Assembly (NCBI RefSeq): GCF_000411555.1
Contig: NZ_KE150486.1
Span: 62,001-126,000 of the forward strand
Direction: 5' to 3'
DNA length: 64,000 bases
Origin: Atopobium sp. oral taxon 199 str. F0494
GTDB lineage: Bacteria > Actinomycetota > Coriobacteriia > Coriobacteriales > Atopobiaceae
Below are positions 17,237 to 26,536 of the stretch, piece after piece. The position numbers and the translations under genes are program-made. How positions within the stretch are numbered: the first letter of the stretch is position 1; every line of letters starts with the position of its first letter. The notes beneath the pieces are model-generated. The model worked only from the letters and a program-made list of their open reading frames with translations. It was not told where the DNA came from and searched no databases.

Positions 17237-17896
17237 TTACACTTCATGTCCGAGAATCAGAGCGGTCATCTCGTCGGCAGTGTCTGCGCATGCGGTTGCT
17301 CCTGCGGCGAGAAGAACCTCTTTATCCCTAAATCCCCAGGTGACGCTAATGCACGGCATGCCACTGTTGCGTGCGGTTGCGATATCAACCTCTGAGTCTC
17401 CGATGTAGACGGCATCGTTTGGGGAAACTCCAATCTGCTTGAGCGCAAAGAGAACCGGTTCCGCGTCCGGTTTTCGCTTGAGATTGTCGCGCTGGCCCAA
17501 GGCGAAGTCAAATTTGTTTGGGAAGAAGTGGTTCATAAGATCCGCGATGGCAAAATCGGGTTTGTTGGAAACAACGGCGCACTTTACGCCTGCGGCGCGC
17601 AGTTGGTCTACAGCTTCAGTAACGCCGGGATAGGGAGCGGTGGTGTCGAGGCTATGGTCAGCATAATGCTCCTTAAACGTCGCGAGGACTTTCTGATAAA
17701 GCTCTTCCGAAGTGTTCGCAGGTACGGCATCGCGAATGAGCTTTGCGACGCCATTGCCTACCATGTGCTTGACGTCTTCAACGGTATAGGTAGGCATATG
17801 GTAGTGCTTGAGAGCATAATTAGTTGCCCAGGTAAGATCGGTGATTGTGTTTAGAAGCGTTCCGTCAAGATCAAATATTGCAGCTTTATAGGGCAT
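17237..17896 (-). CDS. HAD-superfamily phosphatase, phosphoglycolate-phosphatase-like
   Basis: The 219-residue protein has all four HAD motifs: DLDGTLLNT with both aspartates (motif I), VVSNK (motif II), the lysine in LKRKPDAEP (motif III) and YIGDSEVDIATARNSG (motif IV). An alpha-helical cap between motifs I and II makes it a subclass I enzyme similar to Gph/PgmB. The substrate is not determined by sequence. The ATG at 17896 has GAGG eight bases upstream; a TTG two codons earlier is less likely. Confidence 0.87.
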   Translation of the reverse strand: MPYKAAIFDLDGTLLNTITDLTWATNYALKHYHMPTYTVEDVKHMVGNGVAKLIRDAVPANTSEELYQKVLATFKEHYADHSLDTTAPYPGVTEAVDQLRAAGVKCAVVSNKPDFAIADLMNHFFPNKFDFALGQRDNLKRKPDAEPVLFALKQIGVSPNDAVYIGDSEVDIATARNSGMPCISVTWGFRDKEVLLAAGATACADTADEMTALILGHEV

Positions 17897-18122
17897 AGCC
17901 AAAACCTCGCTCTTCTCGCCGTGGAAGAAAAAGCCTGAGCCGCGGCGATGCGTTAACGTAACAATTGCGTGAAACCGTTACCAATATAGTAGTTACCCAC
18001 TCGAAAGTCACCTCTGCGGAGTACAATGTCAAACCAGTGCAAGGGTGCGCCGTCTACGCACGTTTGCCGTCTGCTGAGCACTGCCCGATTTGACACAGGG
18101 CAGAGAGACGAAAGGATTTTTA

Positions 18123-20009
18123 GTGGCTATATCCAACTCAAGCGACGCTTTTTCAACACTCCAGACAGATACAATTTCGCATGACGCCGCCGAGCAACAT
18201 GGCGCCGTTGGTCGGCACATCGCCGCTGAACAGCATAGCGCTGTAGATCAGCACAGCATGCATACGCACACCTGCGGCGAGTTGCGTGCCGAGAATATCG
18301 GCGAAGTTGTTACGCTGACCGGATGGGTTTGGCGGCGCCGTGACTTCGGCGGTCTCGTTTTTGTCGACCTTCGCGATCGTGAAGGACTGACGCAGGTGCT
18401 TTTTGATCCTGACGTAGCGCCCGCGGCATTTAAGACGGCTGAGGGCATCCGTCCCGAGTGGCCTGTTCTTATCGAAGGCGCGGTTCAGCATCGCTCCGAG
18501 GGGCAGACTAATGAATTGCTGGCAACCGGCGAAGTTGAGGTTTTGGCATCTGAGATTGAGGTGCTGAATACCGCTCAGACCCCGCCGTTTCAAATTGAAA
18601 ATCATATTGACGTGAACGAGGACCTGCGCCTCAAGTATCGCTACGTTGACCTGCGCAGGCCGCACATGGCGCGCAACCTTCGTCTGCGTTCGGATTTTGC
18701 CTTCGCGCTCCGTGAGGCCTTCCACAAACGTGACTTCACCGAGGTGGAAACTCCCGCGCTGTTTAAGTCGACGCCTGAAGGCGCGCGAGACTTTCTGGTA
18801 CCCTCCCGCATGCAGGGAGGCAGCTTCTACGCACTTCCGCAATCTCCGCAGCTCTTAAAGCAGCTTCTGATGATTGGCGGCGTGGAGCGTTATTACCAGA
18901 TTGCCAAGTGCTTCCGCGATGAGGACCTCCGTGCGGATCGTCAGCCTGAATTTACCCAGGTTGATATGGAGATGTCCTTTGTCACCCAGGACGACGTGAT
19001 GTCTGAGCTTGAGGATATCCTCTCTGATGCTTTTGAAAAGATGGGTATTCGCATGCAGACTCCGCTGCGCCGCATGCAGTATTGGGACGCGTTGGATACC
19101 TACGGCACCGACAAGCCCGATACACGGTTTGGAATGGAGCTTCACGATGTGTCCGAGATTTTTAAGAATTCCGGTTTCAAGCTCTTCAGCAGCGCCGCGT
19201 CTGCCGAAGGCAGCTATGTAAAGGCTATCAACGCGCGTGGCGCCGGTAGTTGGCCCCGTTCGCAAATTGATAAGCTTAGCGACATCGCCGCTACCTTTGG
19301 CGCTAAAGGCCTCGCATGGATTGCGTACAAGGAAGACGGCAGCGTGGGTGGCCCCATTGCCAAGTTCTTCTCGTCAGAAGAGCGTGACGCTTTGCGTTTA
19401 GAGATGAAGGCGCAGCCGGGTGACCTTATCCTCTTTGCGGTTGGCGCTCGACTTGAGACGGATGAGATTTTGGGTGGCATGCGCTTGCACATGGCGCGCG
19501 TGCTGGAGATTCCTCGCGAAGGTCATGATTTTCTCTGGGTAGTTAATTTCCCGCTCTTCCATTGGGACGAGGAAACGCAAAGCTACGCCTCCGAACATAT
19601 GCCCTTTACACAGCCGAATGAAAACCAGATTGACCTTCTGGATACAGATCCTTTGTCTATCGGTTCTCATACCTACGACTTTGTTATGGACGGCTTTGAA
19701 GCCGGCGGCGGTGGCATGCGTATTCACAATGCAGACTTGCAGCTTCGTATTCTTGAGAAACTTGGCTTTACTAGGGAGCGCGCTGAGGCTCAGTTTGGCT
19801 TTTTGATGGAAGCGCTGACCTACGGCGCGCCTCCTATGGGCGGCTTCGCGCTCGGTCTCGACCGTGTGTGTATGCTGCTGGCGGGTGCCGATTCCATCCG
19901 TGACGTCATGGCATTTCCTAAGACGACCTCCGGCTCGGATCTCATGTCCGCCGCGCCGTCGCCGGTGACTGACGATCAGCTGAAGGAGGTGTCTCTCCGC
20001 ACGTTGTAG
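18123..20009 (+). CDS. aspS: Aspartyl-tRNA synthetase with His-rich N-terminal extension
   Basis: This class IIb synthetase charges tRNA-Asp, and possibly tRNA-Asn if non-discriminating. The 628-residue reading has an N-terminal OB-fold (GELRAENIGEVVTLTGWVWRRRDFGGLVFVDLRD), motif 2 FRDEDLRADRQPEFTQVDMEMSF, the bacterial GAD insertion, and motif 3 GFALGLDRVCMLLAG. The usual start would be the methionine in MHTHTCGEL (18258), but no ribosome site is there; AAAGGA precedes the GTG at 18123. That adds about 45 residues with repeated AEQH-AV-x-H units. A short CTGCCC/GGGCAG hairpin (18081-18102) precedes the ribosome site. The ABC exporter genes follow after 11 bases. Confidence 0.95.
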   Translation: MAISNSSDAFSTLQTDTISHDAAEQHGAVGRHIAAEQHSAVDQHSMHTHTCGELRAENIGEVVTLTGWVWRRRDFGGLVFVDLRDREGLTQVLFDPDVAPAAFKTAEGIRPEWPVLIEGAVQHRSEGQTNELLATGEVEVLASEIEVLNTAQTPPFQIENHIDVNEDLRLKYRYVDLRRPHMARNLRLRSDFAFALREAFHKRDFTEVETPALFKSTPEGARDFLVPSRMQGGSFYALPQSPQLLKQLLMIGGVERYYQIAKCFRDEDLRADRQPEFTQVDMEMSFVTQDDVMSELEDILSDAFEKMGIRMQTPLRRMQYWDALDTYGTDKPDTRFGMELHDVSEIFKNSGFKLFSSAASAEGSYVKAINARGAGSWPRSQIDKLSDIAATFGAKGLAWIAYKEDGSVGGPIAKFFSSEERDALRLEMKAQPGDLILFAVGARLETDEILGGMRLHMARVLEIPREGHDFLWVVNFPLFHWDEETQSYASEHMPFTQPNENQIDLLDTDPLSIGSHTYDFVMDGFEAGGGGMRIHNADLQLRILEKLGFTRERAEAQFGFLMEALTYGAPPMGGFALGLDRVCMLLAGADSIRDVMAFPKTTSGSDLMSAAPSPVTDDQLKEVSLRTL

Positions 20010-20020
20010 GGGAGACTGTT

Positions 20021-21871
20021 GTGTCTGAAGACGTTTCTTATACGGCAACCATTTCATCTAGCGAGAAGAACAACGTCGTTGCGGCTTCTGGAAACGCTAC
20101 GGCGCTTTCCGACATCAAAGTGCTCGTTTCACATCTGGGCGCGTATCGCAGCGACTTTATCAAGTCAGGACTCTGCGTGTTTGCGGAGTCCGTGCTGGAG
20201 ATTTTCATTCCATTTTTGATGGCGCGTATCGTTGATGACGGTATCATGCGGGCCAATTTGCAAACGGTGCTGGTAAACGGTATTGCCATGGTTGCTTTCG
20301 CGCTTCTCGCCATGGGAGCAGGCATTGGTTACGCGCGCTTCTCGGCTCGTGCCGCCATGGGGCTTGGTGCGCGCCTTCGTGAGGATGAGTTTGCCCGCAT
20401 GCAAGGCTTCGCTTTTGCAAACCTTGACCGGTTCGATACGTCTTCTCTGGTGACTCGTCTGACCTCCGATATTACGGTTATTCAAAACGCTGTCGCTATG
20501 GGTACGCGTCCGTTTATGCGCGGACCTATCATGCTGGTCATGGGCGTCCTTTTGGCGTTTTTAATGAGCCCTGAGCTGGCTTTCGTTTACTTTACTGTCC
20601 TGCCTTTTCTGGCGCTTTGCCTCGTCTTTATTGTGACCCGCGTGAGTCCGCTCTACCAGGCGCTCCAAGGCTCCATGGATAAAATCAACGAGGCGCTTCA
20701 GGAGGACTTCGCCGCTATCCGCGCGATTAAGGCGTATGTGCGCGAAGGCTTTGTGTCTGATCGACTTGCCGCTGTTAACGGCGCTTACGCTCAAACGGCA
20801 ACGCGCACATTTGGTACATCGGTTATGAATGTTCCGGCATTTCAGACGGCCATGTATGTGGCAAACGTTGCCATCCTGCTTTTTGGCGGTCAGATGATTA
20901 TGGCAGGTACGCTTGGCGTTGGAGAGCTTACTGGTTTCATGAGCTATGTCCTGCTTATTATGAACTCGCTCATGATGATTTCCGGCATTTTTCTACTTAC
21001 CGCTCGCGCCATTACCAGCGTGCATCGTATTGGCGAGATACTTTTAGAGGTACCTGTCATTCAGTCGCCACAAGACGGTTTGACTGAGGTTTCAGATGGC
21101 GCAGTTGCGTTTAGAGACGTTTCTTTCAAGTACAGCCTTGATGCTGAAGAAGACGTTCTCGAAGACGTTACGCTTTCTTTTGCAGCCGGGTCTACCGTTG
21201 GAATCCTTGGCGGAACCGGTTCGGGCAAGACTACGCTGGTACAGTTGATTGCGCGCCTCTACGACGCGACGACGGGCGTGGTTGAGGTTGGCGGCCATGA
21301 TGTCCGCGCCTATGATCTGGCTGCTCTCCGTGATGCTGTGGCCGTGGTGCTCCAGAAAAACGTTCTGTTCTCAGGAACCGTTCGTGACAATCTGCAGTGG
21401 GGTGATTCTCAGGCAACTGACGAAGAGCTGCTTGAAGCTTGTAGAATTGCCTGTGTGGATGAGTTTCTCGATCGTATTGGCGGCCTTGATGGTGATTTGG
21501 GTCAAGGTGGCGTGAACGTTTCCGGTGGTCAAAAGCAGCGCCTGTGTATTGCACGAGCGCTTTTGAAACACCCCAAGATTATTGTTTGTGACGACTCAAC
21601 AAGCGCCGTTGACATGGCGACTGACGCCAAAATCAGAAGCGGTCTCGCGCGTCTTAAGGGGACGACGAAGATCATTATCGCTCAGCGCGTGAACTCCGTT
21701 ATGGAGGCGGACCAGATTGTCGTTCTCGATAACGGTCGCGTTCATATGACAGGAACGCATGAGGAACTTCTCGCCGTAAGCCCTATCTACAGGGAGTTGT
21801 ACGAGTCGCAGCTGCACAGCTCTGATGCGCAGGAGACTGCTGCGGTGAAGGGGGAGGTGCGCCATGGCTAA
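20021..21871 (+). CDS. ABC exporter half-transporter A (degenerate catalytic site)
   Basis: The 616-residue protein has six membrane helices (about residues 40-330) and a C-terminal nucleotide-binding domain with Walker A GGTGSGKTT, signature VSGGQKQR and Walker B IIVCDD. The residue after the Walker B aspartate is Asp where the catalytic Glu is normal, while the partner gene keeps Glu. This asymmetry is typical of heterodimeric type IV exporters such as TM287/288 or BmrCD, so the two products probably form one transporter. The start is GTG after GGGGAG. The substrate is unknown; multidrug or lipid export is possible. It overlaps the next gene by eight bases. Confidence 0.9.
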   Translation: MSEDVSYTATISSSEKNNVVAASGNATALSDIKVLVSHLGAYRSDFIKSGLCVFAESVLEIFIPFLMARIVDDGIMRANLQTVLVNGIAMVAFALLAMGAGIGYARFSARAAMGLGARLREDEFARMQGFAFANLDRFDTSSLVTRLTSDITVIQNAVAMGTRPFMRGPIMLVMGVLLAFLMSPELAFVYFTVLPFLALCLVFIVTRVSPLYQALQGSMDKINEALQEDFAAIRAIKAYVREGFVSDRLAAVNGAYAQTATRTFGTSVMNVPAFQTAMYVANVAILLFGGQMIMAGTLGVGELTGFMSYVLLIMNSLMMISGIFLLTARAITSVHRIGEILLEVPVIQSPQDGLTEVSDGAVAFRDVSFKYSLDAEEDVLEDVTLSFAAGSTVGILGGTGSGKTTLVQLIARLYDATTGVVEVGGHDVRAYDLAALRDAVAVVLQKNVLFSGTVRDNLQWGDSQATDEELLEACRIACVDEFLDRIGGLDGDLGQGGVNVSGGQKQRLCIARALLKHPKIIVCDDSTSAVDMATDAKIRSGLARLKGTTKIIIAQRVNSVMEADQIVVLDNGRVHMTGTHEELLAVSPIYRELYESQLHSSDAQETAAVKGEVRHG

Positions 21872-23726
21872 CCGCGGAGGTTCAACTGCTCAGGGAGGCG
21901 GAGTCGCAGCTTCTCGCGGAGCGGTTGCCCGTCCTCAAGATGTTGGCCACACGCTGCGCCGCTTTATAACGTATCTTGACCATGCGAAGAAACGCCTGCT
22001 TCTGGTGGCGTTTCTTGTGACCGTGAGCGGCCTTGCCGCGCTTCTCGGTACCTATATGATCAAACCGGTCGTCACCGCGGTAGGAACAGGCGATGTTTCC
22101 GGCTTTACGCATCTGGTGATTTTTACGGCGGTCGTCTATCTGCTGGGCTCTCTTGCCAGCGTAGGCTATACGCAGGTTATGGTTCGAGCAGCCCAGACAA
22201 TCGTATTTGACATTCGCCGCGACCTTTTTGAGCATATTCTGACCTTGCCCCTGAAATTCTTTGATGGACAGACTCGCGGCGACATCATGAGTTACTTTAC
22301 CAACGATGTCGACACTATTTCCGAGGCGCTCAATAACAGCTTTGCCAATCTCGTTTTGGCATCTATCCAGATGGTTGGCACGCTTGTCCTGCTGTTTGTT
22401 TTGAATTGGCGCCTCACTATCATTACCGTGGCCTTTGACGTGCTGATTGCTTGGTATGCGCGCTATTCAAGCGGACGTTCGGCAGCGTATTATGCCAGGC
22501 AGCAAACATCGCTCGCGGCGCTTAACGGGTACTCTGAAGAAAGCATCTCGGGGCTGAAAGTGGTAAAGGTATTCAATCACGAGGCTGAAAATCTCAAGAA
22601 ATTCCAGAAGCGTAATGAAGAGCTTCGAGCTGCTGGCACCAGCGCCCAGATGTATGTGGCAACTATGGTTCCCATTACAGTGTCATTGACGTACATCAAT
22701 TATGCCGTGGTTACCGTTGTGGGCGCTGTTCTTGCCGTCAATGGTTACGCCGATGTGGCAAGCCTCGCCTCGTATCTGGTCTTTGTTCGACAAGCCGCTA
22801 TGCCTTTCAACCAGTTCACGCAGCTTGGCAACTTTCTCATGACGGCGCTTGCCGGCGCGGAGCGTATCTTTGGCGTTATGGAACTCTCGTCCGAGGTAGA
22901 TGATGGTAGCGTTACCTTGGTTCGTACAAGCGGCTACGATACGGGTGATGAGCGATGGGCATGGCGAAAGCCCGATGGCGAGAAGATCCCGCTTGCCGGA
23001 GACGTTCGTTTTGACCATGTGACCTTTGGTTACGACGAGGGCCAGACGGTTCTTGCCAATCTTTCGCTTTTTGCGAAGCCGGGTCAGAAAATCGCGTTTG
23101 TCGGCTCTACCGGCGCCGGCAAGACAACGATTACCAACCTAATCAACCGTTTCTATGATGTGCGTAGCGGTGCCATCACCTATGACGGTATTCCCGTAAA
23201 TGACATCAAAAAGGCGGCGCTGCGGTCCTCACTTGGCATCGTGCTCCAGGATACGCACCTGTTTATCGGCACCATTGCGGACAATATTCGCTTTGGCAAG
23301 CTCGACGCCAGCGATGATGAGGTAGTGGCTGCCGCTAAGATAGCCAACGCTGATAAGTTCATTCGCCGTATGCCCAAGGGGTACCAGACTATGCTTACCT
23401 CTGACGGCGCCAATCTTTCTCAAGGCCAGCGCCAGCTTTTAGCTATTGCTCGCGCGGCTATCGCTGACCCGCCGGTCCTCATACTGGACGAGGCAACATC
23501 TAGTATTGATACTCGCACTGAGGCGCTGATTGAGCGTGGCATGGACGCTCTTATGGCAGGACGTACCGTCTTTGTAATTGCGCATCGCCTGTCCACCGTG
23601 CGCAACGCTGACGCCATCATGGTGCTTGAGCACGGGTGCATCATCGAGCGCGGCACTCACGAGGAACTTCTCGCCCAACACGGCGAATACTACCAACTCT
23701 ATACCGGTTCCCGCGAGCTGGAGTAA
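21864..23726 (+). CDS. ABC exporter half-transporter B (canonical catalytic site)
   Basis: The 620-residue partner has a short Gly/Ser/Arg-rich N-terminus, six membrane helices and an ATPase domain with Walker A GSTGAGKTT, signature LSQGQRQ and Walker B VLILDEATSSID including the catalytic Glu. LSQGQ in place of LSGGQ is a variant seen in the canonical half of heterodimeric exporters. It overlaps the upstream half-transporter by eight bases, consistent with equimolar synthesis. About 120 bases separate its stop from the gpmA terminator on the opposite strand. Confidence 0.9.
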   Translation: MANRGGSTAQGGGVAASRGAVARPQDVGHTLRRFITYLDHAKKRLLLVAFLVTVSGLAALLGTYMIKPVVTAVGTGDVSGFTHLVIFTAVVYLLGSLASVGYTQVMVRAAQTIVFDIRRDLFEHILTLPLKFFDGQTRGDIMSYFTNDVDTISEALNNSFANLVLASIQMVGTLVLLFVLNWRLTIITVAFDVLIAWYARYSSGRSAAYYARQQTSLAALNGYSEESISGLKVVKVFNHEAENLKKFQKRNEELRAAGTSAQMYVATMVPITVSLTYINYAVVTVVGAVLAVNGYADVASLASYLVFVRQAAMPFNQFTQLGNFLMTALAGAERIFGVMELSSEVDDGSVTLVRTSGYDTGDERWAWRKPDGEKIPLAGDVRFDHVTFGYDEGQTVLANLSLFAKPGQKIAFVGSTGAGKTTITNLINRFYDVRSGAITYDGIPVNDIKKAALRSSLGIVLQDTHLFIGTIADNIRFGKLDASDDEVVAAAKIANADKFIRRMPKGYQTMLTSDGANLSQGQRQLLAIARAAIADPPVLILDEATSSIDTRTEALIERGMDALMAGRTVFVIAHRLSTVRNADAIMVLEHGCIIERGTHEELLAQHGEYYQLYTGSRELE

Positions 23727-23848
23727 GGGCAGAGTAAGGGCAACTTGCGCTTGGCAGTTTGCGCTTGTTCGCTTGCTTGCAAAACCTGCTAAGAAAGGGC
23801 TCACGGGTGGCGAGTTGCGTCAAAACGTACAAGATGCACAAAACGCAA

Positions 23849-23880
23849 AACGGAGTCGCATCAAACGATACGACTCCGTT
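23849..23880 (-). terminator. Terminator of gpmA (possibly bidirectional)
   Basis: AACGGAGTCG and CGACTCCGTT form a 10-bp perfect stem with a 12-base loop. On the minus strand it is followed by TTGCGTTTTG, about 27 bases after the gpmA stop. The same stem could slow transcription coming from the ABC exporter on the plus strand. Confidence 0.75.
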
Positions 23881-23906
23881 GCAATCTTACATGCCGAGAA
23901 GAACAA

Positions 23907-24671
23907 CTACTTTTTAACTTTTCCCTGGTTAGCTACGGCGTTAATTTTAGCTTCGATGGTTGCCGGATCGCCGATATAGTGCTTGTCGACTACGTTCCAG
24001 TCTTTGTTGAAGGTGTACGCGCAAGGAATGCCGGTAGGGATGTTGACCTCAAGAATTTGCTCAGGAGTAAGATGCTCAAACTGCATCACAAGAGCGCGCA
24101 GGCTGTTGCCGTGGGCAGCAATGAGGACACGCTTGCCAGCTTCCATCTGGGGTTTAATCTCAGACTCAAAATACGGCCATGCGCGAGCGATAGTGTCTTT
24201 CAGGCACTCGGTGTAAGGCAGATCTTCTTTGGGAACCTCGCGGAACATTTCCTGTACGTGGGGGTCGCGCTCATCACCGGGCTCAAGCGCCGGGGGCTGG
24301 ACGTCAAAGGAGCGGCGCCAAATCTTAACTTGATCTTCGCCGTGCTCAGCGGCAGCGTCAGCCTTGTTGAGGCCCTGGAGCGCGCCGTAGTGACGCTCGT
24401 TCAAACGCCAGGTCTTGTGAACGGGTAGCCAATTGCGGTCGAGCTCGTCAAGGACATGATTGAGCGTGTGGATTGCGCGCTTCAGAAGGGAGGTATAGCA
24501 AACGTCAAAGTCGTAGCCGGCCTCATGGAGAGCCTTGCCGCCTGCGATTGCCTCCTCGTGGCCGGTCTCAGTAAGATCAACATCGGTCCAGCCGGTAAAG
24601 AGATTGAGCTTGTTCCACTCAGATTCGCCGTGGCGCACAATAACAAGGTGCATGTACTCGTCTTTTGCCAT
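23907..24671 (-). CDS. gpmA: 2,3-bisphosphoglycerate-dependent phosphoglycerate mutase
   Basis: GpmA interconverts 3- and 2-phosphoglycerate in glycolysis. The 254-residue protein has the phospho-histidine motif VIVRHGESEWN near residue 10, FTGWTDVDLTETG, the NERHYGALQGLNK block and the second catalytic histidine in IAAHGNSLRAL. The length and motifs fit the cofactor-dependent class and not the GpmI class. The start ATG follows GAAGGGA. It is divergent from a small Cys-rich protein gene. Confidence 0.96.
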   Translation of the reverse strand: MAKDEYMHLVIVRHGESEWNKLNLFTGWTDVDLTETGHEEAIAGGKALHEAGYDFDVCYTSLLKRAIHTLNHVLDELDRNWLPVHKTWRLNERHYGALQGLNKADAAAEHGEDQVKIWRRSFDVQPPALEPGDERDPHVQEMFREVPKEDLPYTECLKDTIARAWPYFESEIKPQMEAGKRVLIAAHGNSLRALVMQFEHLTPEQILEVNIPTGIPCAYTFNKDWNVVDKHYIGDPATIEAKINAVANQGKVKK

Positions 24672-24845
24672 GAAGGTGTCCCTTCTCTAGAAATCTGCGC
24701 GACGCCAGCCGCGCCGCCGCTCACCGAATTATGTGTGAGCGACTCTTTACAGGTATTAGTATGCCTCACTTGGGTATAGTTTGCTCCAGTTAACATCAAA
24801 ATCATGTGTGGTATTTTTTTGCCGCGCAAATGAAAGGTCTTGGTT

Positions 24846-25067
24846 ATGCACGTGATTGACATTGTAGTTGTGCTTGTGGTTGTAGCTGCAGTTGCTTTTT
24901 GTATCCGCTCGCTGGTCAAAGGTTTCAAAGGAGGGAAGTGCTCCGGCTGTGCTTCGTCAAAGAGCTGCTCTGCTCATGAAACCGGAGACGGACACTGTGG
25001 TGTTGCCGAAAAGATGATTGCAGACGCGGACGCGGCCATATCCGCGCATGATGGAGTTTCAGCATAG
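24846..25067 (+). CDS. Small Cys-rich membrane protein (FeoB-associated type)
   Basis: The 73-residue protein has one N-terminal membrane helix (IDIVVVLVVVAAVAFCI), a basic stretch, then a Cys-rich segment GGKCSGCASSKSCSAH and a further Cys near HCG. This layout resembles the FeoB-associated Cys-rich membrane protein family, whose members are often linked to iron or other metals. Here it sits between gpmA and glnA, far from feoB at 36433, so the link is by family only. The ATG is preferred over a TTG two codons upstream because AAAGG precedes it at a usable distance. Confidence 0.7.
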   Translation: MHVIDIVVVLVVVAAVAFCIRSLVKGFKGGKCSGCASSKSCSAHETGDGHCGVAEKMIADADAAISAHDGVSA

Positions 25068-25102
25068 TTGAGGCCGGCTTTAGCGTAGTGTCCCAAAAAG
25101 AC

Positions 25103-25129
25103 GAAACAGTCACGAAACATTTTTGTGAG
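25103..25129 (+). promoter_or_regulatory. GlnR-box-like operator upstream of glnA
   Basis: GAAAC (25103-25107), six bases, GAAAC (25114-25118), six bases, GTGAG (25125-25129) gives three half-sites at exact 11-base periodicity. Actinobacterial GlnR boxes are built from GTnAC/GAAAC half-sites with six-base spacers. A TATAGG at 25134-25139 may be the -10. A GlnR-like gene follows glnA at 26537. Confidence 0.6.
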
Positions 25130-25171
25130 AATGTATAGGTGTCGCATTGTGCAGCTGTCTCGGAGGAACTT

Positions 25172-26485
25172 ATGACTGACGATAAGAAAATTGACTATAT
25201 ACTACGCACGGTCGAAGAACGCGACATTCGCTACCTGCGTCTTTGCTTTACGGATGTGCAGGGGAATCTGAAGGCGCTGTCGATTTCGCCGGAGGAACTT
25301 GAAGAAGCTTTTGTTGAGGGCATTGGCTTTGACGGTTCCGCTGTCGAGGGCTTCGCGTCCCATGAACAGTCTGATCTTTTGGCGTTTCCCGATGTAGCAA
25401 CGTTTCAAGTCCTGCCCTGGGAAAACGATGGCGAAACGGTCGCCAATGTGTTTTGCGATATTCAAACGCCATCGCGCGAACCTTTTGAGGGGGACCCGCG
25501 CCGTGTGCTTGAGCGCGCGTTTATGAAGGCTGACGAGAAGGGCTACGCCATGAACGTTGGTCCTAAGCTCGAGTATTTTTATTTTACCGACAGCGTGCAC
25601 CCGACCCCTATCGATCATGCGGGCTATCTTGATCTCGCCTCGGCGGACTTATCGCATGATTTGCGCTACGCCACAGCGCGAGCGCTTGAAGCCATGTCCG
25701 TTCCGGTGCAGTATTCCTTCCATGCGGCCGGCCCGTCGCAAAATGGCGTGGAGCTGCGTTATTCCGAAGCTGTGAGCTGCGCTGACAGTATCATGACCGC
25801 ACGTTTGGTCATCCGTCACATTGCAACGCTTCACGGCGTCTTTGCAACCTTTATGCCCAAGCCCCTGCAGGGTGTGCCGGGGTCCGCGATGTTTTTGTAT
25901 GAGTCGCTCCTTGACCACAAAGGCGAAAATCTGTTCTGGGCTCCTAAATCAAGTCATCCGGCGCATCTGTCGCCGTTGGCGCAGCACTATGTTGCCGGCC
26001 TTCTGAAATACGCGCCGGAATTCATGTTGATTACCAATCCGACGGTCAACTCGTACAAGCGCTTTGATCGCGAGGCTATTCCACATTACACAACGTGGGG
26101 CTGCAAGAATCGGGCGGCTTTGGTTCGCATTCCTGCGCATAAGCCGGGCAAGCATATTGCCACGCGCGCGGAGCTTCTCAATCCCGATCCCTGTGCAAAC
26201 CCGTATCTCGCGCTTGCAGCGACGTTGATGGCGGGGTTGAAGGGCATTGAGGACGAACTCCCGCTTCCTCCTGAATATGAGGGAGGGAATCCCGCCGATT
26301 TTGGCGAGCCTCTGCCAGCAACGCTGGGAGAAGCCCTTGTTCGCTTCAAAGAGTCCGAGCTCATGCGTAAGACGTTGGGTGATCACATCTTTGGCTATTT
26401 GTGTGAGCGCAAGGAGCAGGAATGGCGCGAGAGCTGCATTGCCGTGACCGATTGGGATCGTATGAAGTATTACGCGGGCGTCTGA
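25172..26485 (+). CDS. glnA: Glutamine synthetase type I
   Basis: GlnA makes glutamine from glutamate, ammonia and ATP. The 437-residue protein has the N-terminal DVQGNLKALSISPEEL block, GIGFDGSAVEGF, the metal-binding EYFYF region, NGVELRYSE, the latch-like PKPLQGVPGSAMFLYESL, and NPYLALAATLMAGLKGIEDEL. It is shorter than the adenylylated GS I-beta form and lacks an obvious adenylylation loop, fitting GS I-alpha. The start at 25172 has GGAGG upstream, preferred over an earlier in-frame codon at 25139. A GlnR-box-like site lies 43 bases upstream of the start. Confidence 0.96.
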   Translation: MTDDKKIDYILRTVEERDIRYLRLCFTDVQGNLKALSISPEELEEAFVEGIGFDGSAVEGFASHEQSDLLAFPDVATFQVLPWENDGETVANVFCDIQTPSREPFEGDPRRVLERAFMKADEKGYAMNVGPKLEYFYFTDSVHPTPIDHAGYLDLASADLSHDLRYATARALEAMSVPVQYSFHAAGPSQNGVELRYSEAVSCADSIMTARLVIRHIATLHGVFATFMPKPLQGVPGSAMFLYESLLDHKGENLFWAPKSSHPAHLSPLAQHYVAGLLKYAPEFMLITNPTVNSYKRFDREAIPHYTTWGCKNRAALVRIPAHKPGKHIATRAELLNPDPCANPYLALAATLMAGLKGIEDELPLPPEYEGGNPADFGEPLPATLGEALVRFKESELMRKTLGDHIFGYLCERKEQEWRESCIAVTDWDRMKYYAGV

Positions 26486-26536
26486 GCGCTGCATTTGTGC
26501 TACGCTAGCTAAACGTACGCTTCCGAGGAGAGTTTC

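Noticed and set aside
17903..18122. T-box leader upstream of aspS
   Set aside because: A GTAAC/GTTAC inverted repeat and a small hairpin are present, but no T-box sequence, specifier loop or terminator/antiterminator pair.
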